Source: Kudoa neothunni (lineage: Eukaryota; Cnidaria). Taken from it: a stretch of DNA of 64,000 nucleotides. Location of the stretch: positions 4,898,001-4,962,000 of the forward strand of contig OZ199838.1 of NCBI GenBank assembly GCA_964304625.1, given 5' to 3'. Positions 11,698 to 25,748 of the stretch are shown one piece after another (positions within the stretch are counted from its first letter, which is position 1; each line of letters starts with the position of its first letter). The position numbers and the translations under genes were made by a program. The notes below the pieces were generated by a model. The model was not told the DNA's origin and searched no databases. It saw only the letters and a program-made list of their open reading frames with translations.

Positions 11698-12337
11698 TTA
11701 AGCCGTTCGTGCCTATGAATTCAGCTAATTTAGCTGAACGTGGCCTATGATGGGTTCTATATACTAAACTTAAAATTGGTCGATTGTATTTGTCTATATA
11801 AACATATCTTCGAAGAGGAAAATATGTTACGATTTGATTTCTTAAATGAGTTAGTTTTAACTTTGTACATCGAACAATTGGAAAGAATTATAAACAAAAC
11901 TAATTATATAAAAACTGATTCCAGTATATAATGATAAAATTAAATTAAATTTCAACTTAAACAATAAGTGTTAAATTTTGTACGGAAAAGATAGGGTAAA
12001 GTTATCACATAGTGTGCGAGAATTTATATTCTAGTCTTACTTCTAATACACAACTGAATTGTTAATAGTGAAAAAATATTTATATTGAAAATCTATTCTT
12101 GAATATATTTGACTAACATTCTTCCAAGTGTGCTAATTTATATTCATTGAGCGTGACTGTAAAGTAGCGCCAGATCGGATTATTGAGGATTAATTTATTA
12201 AGTAAAGTGTGATTTTCTAAATATTATGTCGATAGAATTTTGTAATAATTTAATAATCACATTTCCATAATTTTTTAATTAGATTAAGCCAAAAAAACCT
12301 AGGGTGCCACAGACCATAACGTCCGTTAGAGGCTTAA

Positions 12338-13456
12338 AACAAAATGACTAATATATTTTTTCCACATTAGTTGATACTATAAGTTCTATTGAGGCCAAAA
12401 ATATTCTTTAAGAGTAACAATTAGAACGGAGTAATATGCCAACTAAAATTCAACCTCAGACGTCACATGACATCATTTCAAAAATATCTCCAGGTACTAT
12501 TTCCACATGGCATATTTTGGTTAAGTGAATTATAATAAACGGAATGGGAATGCATTTGAGAAAGAAACTCCCTAAAACCATTACTTGGATTTAGAAACAA
12601 AAGTTGCTGTAAAATCGAAACCTCCATTTCGGCTACATCTCAAGTCGAACTTTTTGGAATCGATAAAAATGATTCAGTATTATTTTAAATAAATTACCGC
12701 CTAAAATTTTTCAGTTATATTTTGTGAAAATAAAGTTATACTAAATAGAATTATACCATGTAATGTTTAAAATATCAATCAGATTTTTTATTATGTTAAT
12801 AGTTTTTAATAAAGAATTAAATTTTATAACAATACCGTTGGAGGCTATTAATTAATTAATTGTGGGTTACATCATATTTAATCCTAGCAACTCCTACTGC
12901 TTTGGTGGGTGATAAACGCAATTAATTTTCTCGAATCTGCTATACTTAATTATTCTCTGGCTCCTAGGAACTTAACAGTGGATCTGAAATAGTCATCGAC
13001 AAAACTAGTCCTACCAAAATACTTTCGGCAAGAAAATAGCCATTCAAAATTACTAGGGCGAATCCAAATTAATTCTGCTCAGCCACACGAAGAAATTGAC
13101 GCTAAATAACCAAGGCACCCGATGCATATACATATGCCTTGCCGTCCTCGAGAAGGCAGAAACAAGCTCCAACCTTTAATTCGAAATTTAACTACTCGCC
13201 AATCCCATACTAAAAAGGGTTAAACTAGACAACCACTAAACAAACTAAACAACGCTTAACAATTAAGCCAACCCACTCAAACGAGTTAACAAAAATCTAA
13301 TGAGCAAACAACTAAAACAGTCGAAACCACAAAAAAGATATATTCATAATAAACGATAAAAACATAATTCAAGGAAACTCAAAAAAATAAACAGTTCGTT
13401 CAAAAATTTTTATTTTTAAGTAACACTGTCAAAGCATATATTAAGAATAGGAATGT
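12338..13456. other. Spacer 3' of polyubiquitin
   Basis: AT-rich DNA with a more GC-balanced patch at about 12890-13230. No exon, tRNA or transposon end was recognised. The last 100 bases include the polyubiquitin 3' UTR. Confidence 0.4.
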
Positions 13457-14612
<1,156 letters not shown>

Positions 14613-14730
14613 TTATTTAATTCCTCAGATGCGCCTGCGCGATAAAAAGGACTGGACCGAGGAAAAATAATAAAAATCATATAATAAGTACATTTAATCG
14701 GATTAAGATACACATATACTCTAAAAGTGA

Positions 14731-17700
14731 TTAACGTCGTTTTCTTCGGGTTGAAACCTTATTTTTTGACGCTTTCTTTTTAATTTCGATCCGTTTCAGA
14801 CGTTTTTTCAGAATTTGGCGTGGGGTGGATATCTCACCATTGTTCCAATTAGAATTAAAGCTGGAACCTGTATAGCAATTATATAAATATCATGGCGATT
14901 AATCCCGATAATTTAATTAACAAAGATAATCTATACAGAGACGAAATACCTGATCGATGCGAATCAGCTGTAGCATTGTTATTGACTTTGTTATTGAGCC
15001 AACGTTTATAGCTAAATAGATTGATCATATTGATAGCATCCGACACCGCAAAATAATTATGTATATAGGATTCAGTCGATAAAAACAAATAGTAGAAGCA
15101 AGGTGATGGTGCATTTATAAGATTAATATATTCTCATTGCAAATAGTTGATATTCCCGTGGGAGATGTAAACAAAATCAGTGACGAAGGATCGCCCATTA
15201 ATCTAATCATTCACAATATTCGAATATTATTGTGTATTTAAACATATGCCGATGTTTAAAAGCATATTATCGTATCAAAATCTCTCTAATTAGATTTCCC
15301 AATGATGCAGTAATCATAAGATTTTAATTTAAATCGGAGTTTGGCGAATAATATCTAAGAAAATATCTATGATAGATTAGCACAATCCGATTAGTGAATT
15401 AATCGGCGAGATAATTGATAAACGTATTAATTTAAATATATATCGTGAAAGGTTACTTGTTGGACTTAAATGATTTTTTAACTGACACGCCGTGCTCATT
15501 AGTCATTTTCGATTCTCCTACATCATTACGACGTATATATCGTTTCTTTTTGGGATCCCTAAATTCAGTAAAAACAATTAGTAATCACAGAATTGACCAT
15601 TTTCTTGCGGGAGCGTCGAGGTTTTGTGCTGCATCTTCATCGTCAGCACCGATATCAAAATTAAATTTATTGGCGTGTGCTTCGAAATCGGTTTTGAAAT
15701 CCCTAAAAATAATTGATTATTATTTGACTTTGAAAATTAGTTTTGTTTTTTTCTAATAAAATGATAAAATAAAAGATCAAAAAAATTCATATCATCATTT
15801 ATATAAGCGAGAATTAGATTAGATTAAGTGATCTTATACGTAATAGATAAAACGGAAATAAAAATTAGTAATCAATTCCAACATAATTTGGTAAAGGGGG
15901 TTCAGTACATTACCAGATTCACTTCGTAAGTCTCTTTAGGAGTTTGAGAGTTAAATGAGGGAGGTAAATTTGTTAAAGGGGAATTGTGATTAATTCAAGT
16001 TCTAAAAGGGGTCATATAGCGAGATTATACATTAGGGGTGAGCAAGCTACGGCTCGTGAAGCTTGAATGGTTTCGAGGAGGCACGCGTGGTCTTTCATTA
16101 CGAATCTCAACAAAATTTTATATTACTCATTATTCACGATGTATTTTATTCTCATTGTGTAAAAACATTTTCTCAAGTTATGTCATCTGTTCGATTTGGA
16201 ATGACTTAAAATTAAAAATTATTGTTCTACTTGCAATATAATGTTAGTATTAAAGACTATTTTTGAATGTCGTAGTCCCTAGTCTGAGCATATCTCCATG
16301 TGGTGCGCGGATAAAAAACTTTGCTCGCCATGTTATATACCATGCGTAGGATCATTTTTATTAATATCCGATGTTTTTAAATAAAATATATTTTAAGCGC
16401 ATAAATTTTGTGGATCAACAATAATTCAGTTACAAACATTTTATTATGCGCTAGATAATTTATCGGAAAGAAAAATTCCCAAGTTCAGCAACTATTTTTA
16501 AGATTTAATATCTGCATAGCTATACCATTATTGGTACCATGACATTACCTAGATATTTAATGAGTAAAAATAACAAGAACGTAGATGAATGCATCAATAC
16601 TATAATAACTTAGCTGCCTATTTTTCTTTAGCGTAATAACGAGTGATATGTTTACTTCTTTGGAGTGATTTTTAAACAATCTAAAAGTTCGAGTAATTAT
16701 ATAGTAATCCGTGATTTAAATTATATTTTTAAAAAGTGAGCTTAAAACAATTTTCTCTCATCTAAAGACTCTTAAACGTTTCTTTTAAGCTTGGATTTTC
16801 TTAACTAACACTGATTTAACCGCCATTCGAGGTCGTACACATATACACAACCTAGGATTAATATAATCCAATTAATTTAATAAAAATAATAATTTTACTA
16901 AAATATAATTTTTAATACGATTCAAAATATTCATCAAAATTATGATTAGGTTTATCATGAAAATTTTTTACTTTTTGCATATAATTCATAAAGAAATTTG
17001 ACTTATTCTCGAAATAATCACGTTTACAAAAAATTCAATGGTATCCTATTTTATTATTTTTCGAAAATTAATCTAATAAGAAGTATCAATTATTTAAGGA
17101 AAATGAGAAAAATTATGTTTTAAAAATAATTAATATTTCATTAAATGTGGTAAAAATATCAAATCTTAAATTTTGGACACATTACGTATTATAGAAATCT
17201 AAATTTTAATATTTGGATATAAAACGAATTATAGTAATAAAATTTATAAATTCGAAAAAGAAACGTACAAGGTTTTAGCTTCATTTTTGTCGATTTCAAT
17301 AGCTTTTTCAAAGTTGGTGTCAACAAATTTAGAAGCTATAACAAAATATTTTGTGAAGAGCCACATCATTTTAATTTACATTTGTTTTTTATGGGAATAT
17401 GTTCTAGCAACTTTGACAACGTCTAATACAAATTGAGAGGCATGCACACAAACTGATTAGAACTTTATGTCTGTTGGCTCTGGAGAGAGCAGTTTTTTTT
17501 AGAAACTCTAGTGAGTTGGGTCATTTTTCTAGTCTTTTCAGCTATATCCCTAAAATTTCTTTATTAATATAATGTCGTACTAGTTTGATCGAACTTTATT
17601 TTTTCACTCGCATGTATCACTTTTTCCAGTTCATTCCCAACCTATGTATATATACATGCAGGATTTTTTGATCGACAGACCATGTTTATTATTACGTTAG

Positions 17701-20700
17701 CAGTGGATCTTGTGTGTTCAACGTGAAGTATTTGATGGCTGACAATATCCGAGGTTGTAATTTCTACATACAGTTTCATATTACCACGCCATAACAATTA
17801 GTAGGTTCTAAATATATTTACCGAACAAAGGATGGTAGTTGAGTTTAAGTAAATCGATTGCCTTGGAATACTCTACTGATTGCTTCGAAGCTTCTTTATT
17901 GAATTTTTTAACCTTGGTTTCTGCTTGCAATGCTTTTCTTTTGAGAGTAAGCTAACTGAATAGTTAGAATAGTCAATTTGATTGAATACAATTTCAGGGT
18001 AGGATTTGATAAGGTTGGACACGTAAGCTGATTCCTTGGATATAACCGAAGGAGGTACAGACCCAGTAATTCCATCTATTTCTAGAAATGAATAAAAGAA
18101 ATTATTCATTTGAAATAGCATCACTTTTGGACTGAGCCTCATTCGGATTAGAAGGGGGCTCTTCGGCAAGAAAAATATCTCTTGCCATAAAAGTGTGCAG
18201 ATCAACGAGATAAGAAAGCTAAAGTTTCCATTCACCATTCGGATCACCAACCAATACAATTACTTCTTTTGCTAAAAATAAGGAGTAGGCTGAGCCAGCT
18301 TTGTCCATTCTGGCAACTCTTCCTAATAAAATCTAATTAGGGAAATCTGACAGAAAAATTACCAACGCGATGCACATAAAGTTTGGGGGATTTAGGAAAA
18401 TCAAAATTTATCACATTATCCAAATGAGGAATATCCAATCCTCTAGCAGCTATATCTGTTACTATCATTACAGATGTTTCTCCGGCGCGGAACTGCTGTA
18501 GATGTTGTTTTCGAGCTTAAAAATGTCAGTTGTATTGATTATTTAAAAAATAATTGTACCTTCATTGTCCATTGACGAGTAGGAAACAGAACATTGAATG
18601 TGAGTATGGTCTAAAATCTAAGAATTGTGTCAATATTTATAATTAAAACAGAAATTCATAATTGAAAATTTAATAAAAACAAAAATAAGTCTGTAAAAGC
18701 TTAATTTGATATTAATTCCTTGTGGAAATAATTTTTTTAATTTTGGATTTAATGAATGATTGCAGACTAAACATATCACTAAAATTTGCAAATGGATAAT
18801 TTTATATCACCTCACTATTAATCAGTCTGTGGTTACAAACATCAATCAATTCGAAAATTATTTAAAAAGTAAACAACTGGACATTGGAAAATTCTCTAAA
18901 ATTGAGTAAAAAATACACCAGAAAATAATTAACTATGATCAACATTACACGTAAGCTATTAGATCTGAATGGTACATAAAAATCTTAATGTATTACGAAT
19001 ATACGAGCTTTTCAATATAATATTAATCTTAGAATGCAAAACTACCCCAGCAAACAATAGTTGTGATCTTTCAGACTATTAAATAGCATATCAATGTTAA
19101 AGGCTTTTTAATCATTCACTAATTTTTAGCAAACGAATATGAATATCAACATCAAGATTAAAATACCTCTTTTAAATATTCCACGTGATATTTTGTGGCG
19201 GCAAAAACGAGAGTTTTCTCATGTTGATGGTCGATAGTTTCAACCAAAAGATGCAATAATGTCCCTATAAATTATAAATAATTAAGAAATTCATACACAT
19301 ATAAAAAGAGAATAACTAACCTAATTTATATTCATGAGTTTTACAATGAATAAAATTCATCTAATGCAACAACATTTAGAAGGAAAAATAAACAAAGAAA
19401 TAAAAACTTTTAGATTTGGGCTAAATTTAAGATCAACATCGAGACGAATAAGTTCAGGATTGACGAGTCCAACTTTGGAGAACTGTATCACACTCTGTGG
19501 TAATGTTGCACTGACTAATAGTGATTGTTTTTTGGTTGGAATCAGTTTCAGGATTTCATAAAGTTGTTCAGAAAATCCCAGCTCAAACAATCTGGTATAA
19601 AATAAACCAATTAAAAGCAAAAAAGAGAGAGGAACACCTGTCAGCTTCATCGAAAACAACAATTTCTAGGGATTCCAATTTCAACGACATTTCCACCAAC
19701 ACATGCAAAACTCTGCCAGGTGTAGCAATAATTCTACCCTCACACATTACAAACTTCAATCCAACATCTCAATCTCACATGTCAGGTTTTTGGTGAATGG
19801 CCTCAAAATGACTCTCAATACTAAAAATAGATCTCATATATTGATCGATAAAAATAAATGAAAACATTGCAAAAAGGTGTTTATCTACTCATAAAATTTA
19901 ACCCCCAAATTGCAATTATGAATGAAGTTTATGTCGACACTCAAAAAAACAGTTGAAAAAACCAAAAATACTAAATCAACACCGAATCTATAAAGCTGTA
20001 CACATTATTTAAAAATCATACATGTTTTAACTAAAAATTTAATCTACAAGAGTGATGCTATGGCTGTGACTACTGGTAATGTATATTTAACCCTCGCGGG
20101 ACGGTGTGGGGTTCATGCGGACCCCAATTTTTGTATTTTTGTGTTTTCTCTTCGCTCTATAAATGAAAAAATGTTTTAATCCCATGAATTCCAAAAGAAG
20201 GTATCAAGTTTTTTTATATTTAAAATTAATCGAAATAAACTTATATCATTTGTGCATGATTTTGATAAAGGGGTTATTCAGTTAGCTTTTTAATTGAGAT
20301 TAATATATAAAATAAAATAATTAATGAAACTTCATTAAACATGTGCTTTAATTATATTTTAAATCAAAATGCTTGTATTTCTATCATTTTATATCATCGT
20401 CCGACAAGTACCGATATATATACATAGATTATTGAAGGATTGGAGGCTTAAATTAAAATCCACGTTGTTTGTGTATAATATAAGTAAATTATTAGTTATT
20501 GTTTTTTTGAATTAATAAATGTTGCGGTGACCAATATTTACTGCATATAATAATTTCAATTCTGAAATATTCACCACTGTTTATGATTTTATTTATTATA
20601 TTTTTTAATTTTAAAATCACATAGAAATAAAAATGTCTTCTAAGTGAAAAAATACCCAGATAAAATAAATGTACTATGTAGATACGGATATTAATGTTCG

Positions 20701-23700
20701 AGGACTTTACATGCATCGATGATAAATTTAAGCTTACAAGTTTAGATTTAAGTTTTTTATTTTATAGCGAATAAGTAATTCTGTCATTGGTATGTAAAAT
20801 AAAATCAATGCAATATTCTATTATGTGATTTCTGTGTTTATTAACAAATAACAATTTTGTTATAATTATAATCCTCCGCGCTATAAGAAGATTAACGAGA
20901 GCTACTCGGAAAACGCGGCTAGCTGGTCCTTTAAATATTCTCGAATACAAACAATGCTACTGAATGTCTTAATCATTGTCATGGAAAAGCTATTTTATAC
21001 TGCCTATCGGTGCCGTGCGAGAGTGTCACGGTAGTTTTGTGAAGCTTTGCCTTCAATAGAAAATTCTGCTTATTTATCCATTTTTTACAAAAATATATAG
21101 ACAATTTTAACCAAATAATAATTGTTTCCGTATCTTTATAATATATTAATCACATAAAATGGTGGTTATCATAAAAATTGCGCTTACATCATGAAATAAC
21201 CGCTGGGGTCCGCGCGGACCCCACACCGGAACATACGTACATTTTCCGAACATCGTCCTGTAAGGGTTAATTTAACAGTGTTTCTCTTAACATAAATCAT
21301 ACTAATTTTTAGAATAACTAATGATTGTATCAACAAATCACCAAATAATTCTTGTCCAAATATAAACGCTGATATATCATTTCCATCAAATAAAGCAACA
21401 TTATCATCTTACTTCGTTTTGGATTATCATATTTTTTGAACCTGAAAATTTTTATTTCGAAAAATTCTTATTATCACCTTAAAGAGTAATCTTTCATTTT
21501 TAGTGATAGAACTATCTAAAATGTGGTAATTTTCCACCAAATATTTTTCTCACATTAATCTACATAAAATTCATCCACTTTATTCAAATTATTTGTCATC
21601 AATTTATTTCTCGGTGGATATTAGGTTTGACAAAATTTTCTCTATGATTCTTCCTTGACTTATTCTCTGCACAATTTTTACCCTAAGTTCCACATAACTT
21701 CTTGAATAGGTTGTTTATTGAAAATTTTCATAATTTTAGATGAGACGAAATTTTAACAATGATCAAACTCGATCACTTCTTCTCTTATTCCAAAAGTAGT
21801 CGATATTTGAAGAACGGTAAGCATCTGTTGAATTTCAATTATAAGCTTCTTTTAGAATCTCAAATTAATTGACGTCACTAAATCTATCTATTTCCTTGAC
21901 AGGTTATAGTCATTTTGCTTTCTATGCTTCAACAACTTAACTTACAAAAAATAGTTTTTACGTTTTCTATGTTTACATTAGCATTTATAAAAGGACAAAT
22001 TTTGTATCATCTAGCCCTTGGCATAATCATGCTAAACTAAAAGATGGGCAGAATATATATAATTATTTAGCGGCTATGTATTTCCAACACGACAATCGAA
22101 CAGTGCCTTAGTAAATTTATATGTTGATATTTCAAATCATATTTTTTATTCTAGCCCGAGACAAATATAAAGAACGCTCGACGTTTTTCATGTGGTAATA
22201 GTCAGTTTATATAATTTTTTATTTAAAAATTTATCCGATTTTATTTTATTACATTTAATATTTTCTATATTTAAATGATGGTTCGAAATTGTAAAGAACA
22301 ATAATTAAAACTCTCCATTTGTTACAATAAAATCAATGCAGTGCAATCTCGGAGCTCGTACAAATCGGAATTCGACCAAAAATTTTAGATCAGAAACACC
22401 TTTGAGTTCGAACACATATAAAAAGAGTATTCAGAACAAATCTACATGGAACAAAATCAGAGGAGAAAAGAAATTCTAGAAGGAGAATCGCTCAATCAAA
22501 TAGTATGAATGTCATTGAAAGATAACTCTAATAATCTATCTTATGGCAATCAAAAAATATTTATCACGTATTTTATTTTTATTTTATTATAATATTTAAT
22601 ATTTATTTTTCATATTTTATAAACATGAGATATGCATGTTTTTTCATGAGTAAGAATAAAAATGATCATTTATTTAATGCGCGATAAAGAAGTAAACGAA
22701 TCTTCATTATTTTGCAAGGGAAAAAATTATTCGGGGTTCAAACACACTTCTAGAACGGATTATGGTCGAAGTCCGAGGTTGCACTGCATCTTCAAATCAG
22801 TAGAAAAAATTAAAAAAACTTGTTATGGGGAATATTTTAATCTTTATTTTGTTTTCTACACATTTATACTTGAAAAAAACGGACAATATTTAATTAAATC
22901 CGTTTAATTTTCTATCAAGTTTGTTTATATTCTGACAAAATCAATTATAAAAATATGGAGAATTATATGAATACCGTATAATAAACAAACTGTCTCTATC
23001 ATTGACCTCCTCGCGGGCAGCTCGTTTCTGAACCCTATTTAGAGGGAACACGGTAGACAACATGCGTTGGCAACATCTTTAATTACCCCAACGCCCTTTT
23101 TCAGGATACATATAAATTTTAGAATTAATTATATTTAAAAATACAAACAACAGATTAATGCGTACGGGCCGATACACACAGTCTTAGGATTATAGTGGTA
23201 GATAGACATAAACAGCAAAAAATGCGCTTAAAAATATCTCATAATCAACTACCTATCTCCGCCAACAATCAATGCATATTTAAGATCACAGAATCTTCCA
23301 ATCTAAATCCAATAACAACCAGATTCAAACAAAAGGCAATACATCTTTTGTAAAGCGCAACGTTTGGATTGCGAGGTCTCTAGTGGGTAATATTATAAGC
23401 GCTCTAGGACCCTAAATTAATTTTCATCGTAGATCACAATAAACTCCGTATTTGATACTTCTTCCGAATGGGCGTTTAAATGGTGAAAAATCGGAATCAA
23501 AAATGCACCCGTTTTCCCGCTACCTAAACGTATAAAAATAAAAACACATCAACACCTTACATAAAAGTTGACAATTACCTGTTCTCGCTGTTGCTACAAT
23601 ATCTTTACCGTCTATAGCTGATGGAATCATCTTACAAAAGGTTGTTGTCATGGTAACTTTCCTAAAGAAATACTTTTCGTTGGATAGGGGTGGGTGTTTT

Positions 23701-23817
23701 ATAGCCTTTGCTCAAAATAGCTCTAAGAAGTTCTTTTGAAAGTCCCATAGTTTGAAAGGCACCAAATTTAGGTTTTTTAGATGCGGCAAACCCCTGTTCC
23801 ATCATATTTTGATACAT
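14731..23817 (-). CDS. DDX54: DEAD-box RNA helicase DDX54/Dbp10
   Basis: DDX54 (yeast Dbp10) is a nucleolar helicase needed for 60S ribosomal subunit assembly. First exons: 23674-23817, 23579-23630, 23459-23523, 23343-23411 and 23253-23302. After a 3.4-kb intron come 19779-19820, 19638-19733, 19408-19591 and further exons down to 17.8 kb. More lie at about 17.3, 16.9, 15.6, 15.5 and 14.95 kb, and the last ends at 14731. Visible motifs: Q motif (TPTPIQRK), Walker A (ARTGSGKT), [28 protein letters not shown] and HRVGRVAR. The segment [19 protein letters not shown] and the basic tail ([19 protein letters not shown]) match the C-terminal domain specific to DDX54. After motif VI it reads MDKAG where relatives have AGRSG. 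Start chosen at the first Met (23817) before the Q motif. Some middle exons (15.8-17.8 kb) are provisional. Confidence 0.9.
16033..16332. mobile_element. Small hAT-like MITE in a DDX54 intron
   Basis: The left end reads TTAGGGGTGAGCAAGCTACG and the right end, inverted, CATGGCGAGCAAAG. Imperfect 8-bp flanks (TTATACAT and TTATATAC) lie outside. The GGGGTGAGCAA motif resembles hAT termini. About 300 bp, no coding sequence. The ends are degraded, so the call is moderate. Confidence 0.45.
20091..21266. mobile_element. piggyBac-type MITE
   Basis: Perfect TTAA lies on both sides (20087-20090 and 21267-21270). The left terminus is CCCTCGCGGGACGGTGT and the right terminus, inverted, CCCTTACAGGACGATGT. 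Each end carries an inner palindromic block of the GGGGTCCGCGCGGACCCC kind (degenerate on the left). The 1.18-kb interior is AT-rich with no transposase. TTAA plus CCCT ends define the piggyBac superfamily. Confidence 0.88.
22339..22786 (+). mobile_element. pogo-like MITE, copy 2
   Basis: A 448-bp element starting CAGTGCAATCTCGG and ending CCGAGGTTGCACTG. It aligns with copies 1 and 3 through the interior. The flanking dinucleotides are TG and CA rather than TA, which suggests decay of the target-site duplication. The short open frames inside are not genes. Confidence 0.8.
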
Positions 23818-24065
23818 TACAAAACCACGTGGTTCCCCCGATTTAATTATAATAAACTCGATAATGTCTAATGACGCATCAATTAAACAAATGTGTCGAA
23901 AGCAACTTCCACTGCTAAAATATTGAATGTATTAAGAAAATGCAATTATAAAATTTTTCGTTGATAATCGGTTAAGCGATTAAGCGAACTATTGGGGAAT
24001 GGTAGTAAGTAGAAGAGGTTGGTTGTGTTGATTTTATGGTATTGTCTCGTTAATATAACAATTAG
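23818..24065. promoter_or_regulatory. Shared DDX54/BET1 promoter region
   Basis: DDX54 (-) and BET1 (+) start head-to-head with about 250 bp between the first DDX54 Met and the first clear BET1 coding exon. The initiation signals of both genes, and the missing first BET1 exon, must lie at or near this stretch. No TATA-like element was singled out. Confidence 0.5.
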
Positions 24066-24464
24066 AAAACCAACTGCACAAAAATGTCGACCTTTTAGAG
24101 GAGGATAATGATAAAAGCATGCAAGAATTGGCTTCCAAAATAAAAACCCTTAAAAATGTTACTAATAACGTCTCAAAATCACTTTAATTGATTATTTATG
24201 CAATTAGATCACTATAGACATTGGTAATGAGGTGAAACTACACAATACTCTTCTTGATGAGCTTGTACAACTTGGTTCCACCATAATTTCGTATAATTTT
24301 TGTTTTAGAATAGCGGAATGGTTCATGGCGATTCATTGCTCGGTATGTCTATGAAAAAAATTAAAAATCTTCATCGAAGAGCCCATCATAATATGCTTTT
24401 GTACATTTTTGGATTTTGTATGCTATTCTTTGTAATTCTATTTATTCTATCAAAATTCCGATAA
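24066..24464 (+). CDS. BET1: BET1 family SNARE
   Basis: Bet1 is the Qc-SNARE for fusion of ER-derived vesicles with the cis-Golgi. Three exons are seen: 24066-24169, 24208-24264 and 24309-24464, with introns of 38 and 44 nt. The coding begins within ENQLHKNVDLLEEDND, continues through a SNARE coiled coil with IDIGNEVKLHNTLLDEL, and ends in a single C-terminal membrane anchor (LLYIFGFCMLFFVILFIL) followed by SKFR. This is the tail-anchored Bet1 layout. The start codon is not fixed: an acceptor lies just before 24066, so a short upstream exon must supply the Met. The gene is divergent from DDX54, with about 250 bp between them. Confidence 0.88.
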
Positions 24465-25289
24465 CAACTGTACACTATTTATTGCACATTTAGCCATAGA
24501 TATTTTATTTTATGCTTATTTGTCTGTTTTACTTTGTATAATACAAGCATGAATCATCCAGCTTTGTTCGTTAAAAGAAATATTTTGTGTTTGAAAATCT
24601 GTAAAATATACACTAATAGTTCCAATTAACACACAGGAAGTGTTGAACTAAAAAATTTTTGAATATCCTACTTTTCAAAATTATAATTGGCTAATTATAA
24701 TAATGATTAATTTGGACAGCTTACTAAAATAGTACAAGTTAGAGAGATAGAAGATAACTTACGAAATTTAATTTTAATTGCTCAAATTGATCCTTGTTTA
24801 TCCGGTGTAAACTATAATACACTCTTTAGTATAAATAGCTGGGCGACTTTTAAACATCATTTTAAATAATTTAATTATATAAAGTAAAAGTATAACATTA
24901 ATATTGACTTTAACTGTTAATAATTCAATTTAATGGGTGGTTTCAATAAAATCTAGGGACGCAGTTCTAATATGATAGGACTTTAATCTATCTGATTATA
25001 TCACATAATACGAATTCATCATTAATTTCGCGAATTTAAACTATTGTATTACATTTAAAACCGCTAAAAAAATTTCATAATGTGCTTATCAAGTCAAATA
25101 CAGTTGGCAATCGATTTTGCACGTTTTTATAGTAATTTAATTATAAATCTAAATATTTTTAATGTTTATATAAACAAGTATATTCTATTTTGCGGAAATT
25201 TTGGTTCAAATAATCGACTGTAAATAATGCAAACTATACCCCAGATCACGTGACTTCCGATCTGCACACTATTCCCGGGAACCCTGTTG
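24465..25289. other. Spacer 3' of BET1
   Basis: AT-rich DNA with poly-A signal-like motifs near the BET1 end. Nothing else is recognised before the SINE. Confidence 0.4.
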
Positions 25290-25748
25290 ATCAATATATA
25301 GCCGAGGACAGATAGCACATCGGTGTGACACTTGGAGTCAGAACTTTGAGGTAATGGGTTAGAATCCGTCGGTGATCAGACTAATACTTTCATATAGGTG
25401 GGTCTCTATCCCATCTTTGAGAGCTGTGGTTAAAGTGTACGCTCGTCGCTGTGAAGTGGGTGGGGTGAGCGTGAATAGAAGTTTGAATCTCCGGAACCCA
25501 TCGAAAGGCAAAATGATTTGTAGTTCCCGCAGAGCTAACGTCCTTAAAGGGATAGGGTTTGGGGTGGTGGTCGCCCTGAGACGAGGATGTTTAGTGAGTT
25601 AAAGTCCCACACTACCGCATAAAGATAAAGGGCGGGGTTTCATGTTACGCCCTGCGATGCCTAAAGCGTTAATGGAAGAGGTCTGACCAACCAGAATTCC
25701 ACAACCTAATAAGTTGCGTCAGGGGTTTTACCTTGTAAACAAAAAAAA
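25290..25748 (+). repeat. tRNA-derived SINE, copy 2
   Basis: The head has an A box (TAGCACATCGG) and a B box (GGTTAGAATCC) 44 nt apart, as in a Pol III internal promoter. The body ends in an A8 run at 25748. The 3' half matches the minus-strand copy at 10913-11413, for example GAGGATGTTTAGTGAGTTAA against its counterpart there. The 5' halves are more diverged. A 76-codon open frame inside is a by-product of the GC-rich body. Confidence 0.75.

Larger units (their letters stand above)
7067..12333. mobile_element. Composite element with piggyBac-like ends and nested insertions
   Basis: TTAA stands at 7063-7066 and 12334-12337. Inside them the termini are CCCTCTAACGGAC and, inverted from the right, GCCTCTAACGGAC. 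TTAA targets and CCCT-type ends are piggyBac features. The 5.3 kb between them contains at least three later insertions: a pogo MITE (7172-8440), a long-inverted-repeat element (about 8517-10150) and a SINE (about 10913-11413). Without them about 1.9 kb of original element would remain. No transposase frame was recognised in that remainder. If the matching ends are a coincidence of two elements, the nesting reading fails. Confidence 0.55.
19821..23252 (-). other. Large DDX54 intron carrying two transposons
   Basis: This 3.4-kb intron splits the codon after the GGD motif and contrasts with the 40-55-nt introns on both sides. It contains a piggyBac-type MITE (20091-21266) and a pogo-like MITE (22339-22786). 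A GC-richer patch at about 23005-23095 is unexplained. Most of its size therefore comes from insertions into what may have been an ordinary short intron. Confidence 0.8.

Noticed and set aside
22662-22907. An 81-codon open frame on the plus strand
   Set aside because: It lies mostly within the MITE at 22339-22786 and has no recognisable product.
25372-25602. A 76-codon plus-strand gene in a GC-rich patch
   Set aside because: It falls inside the SINE body, whose other copy does not keep the frame.
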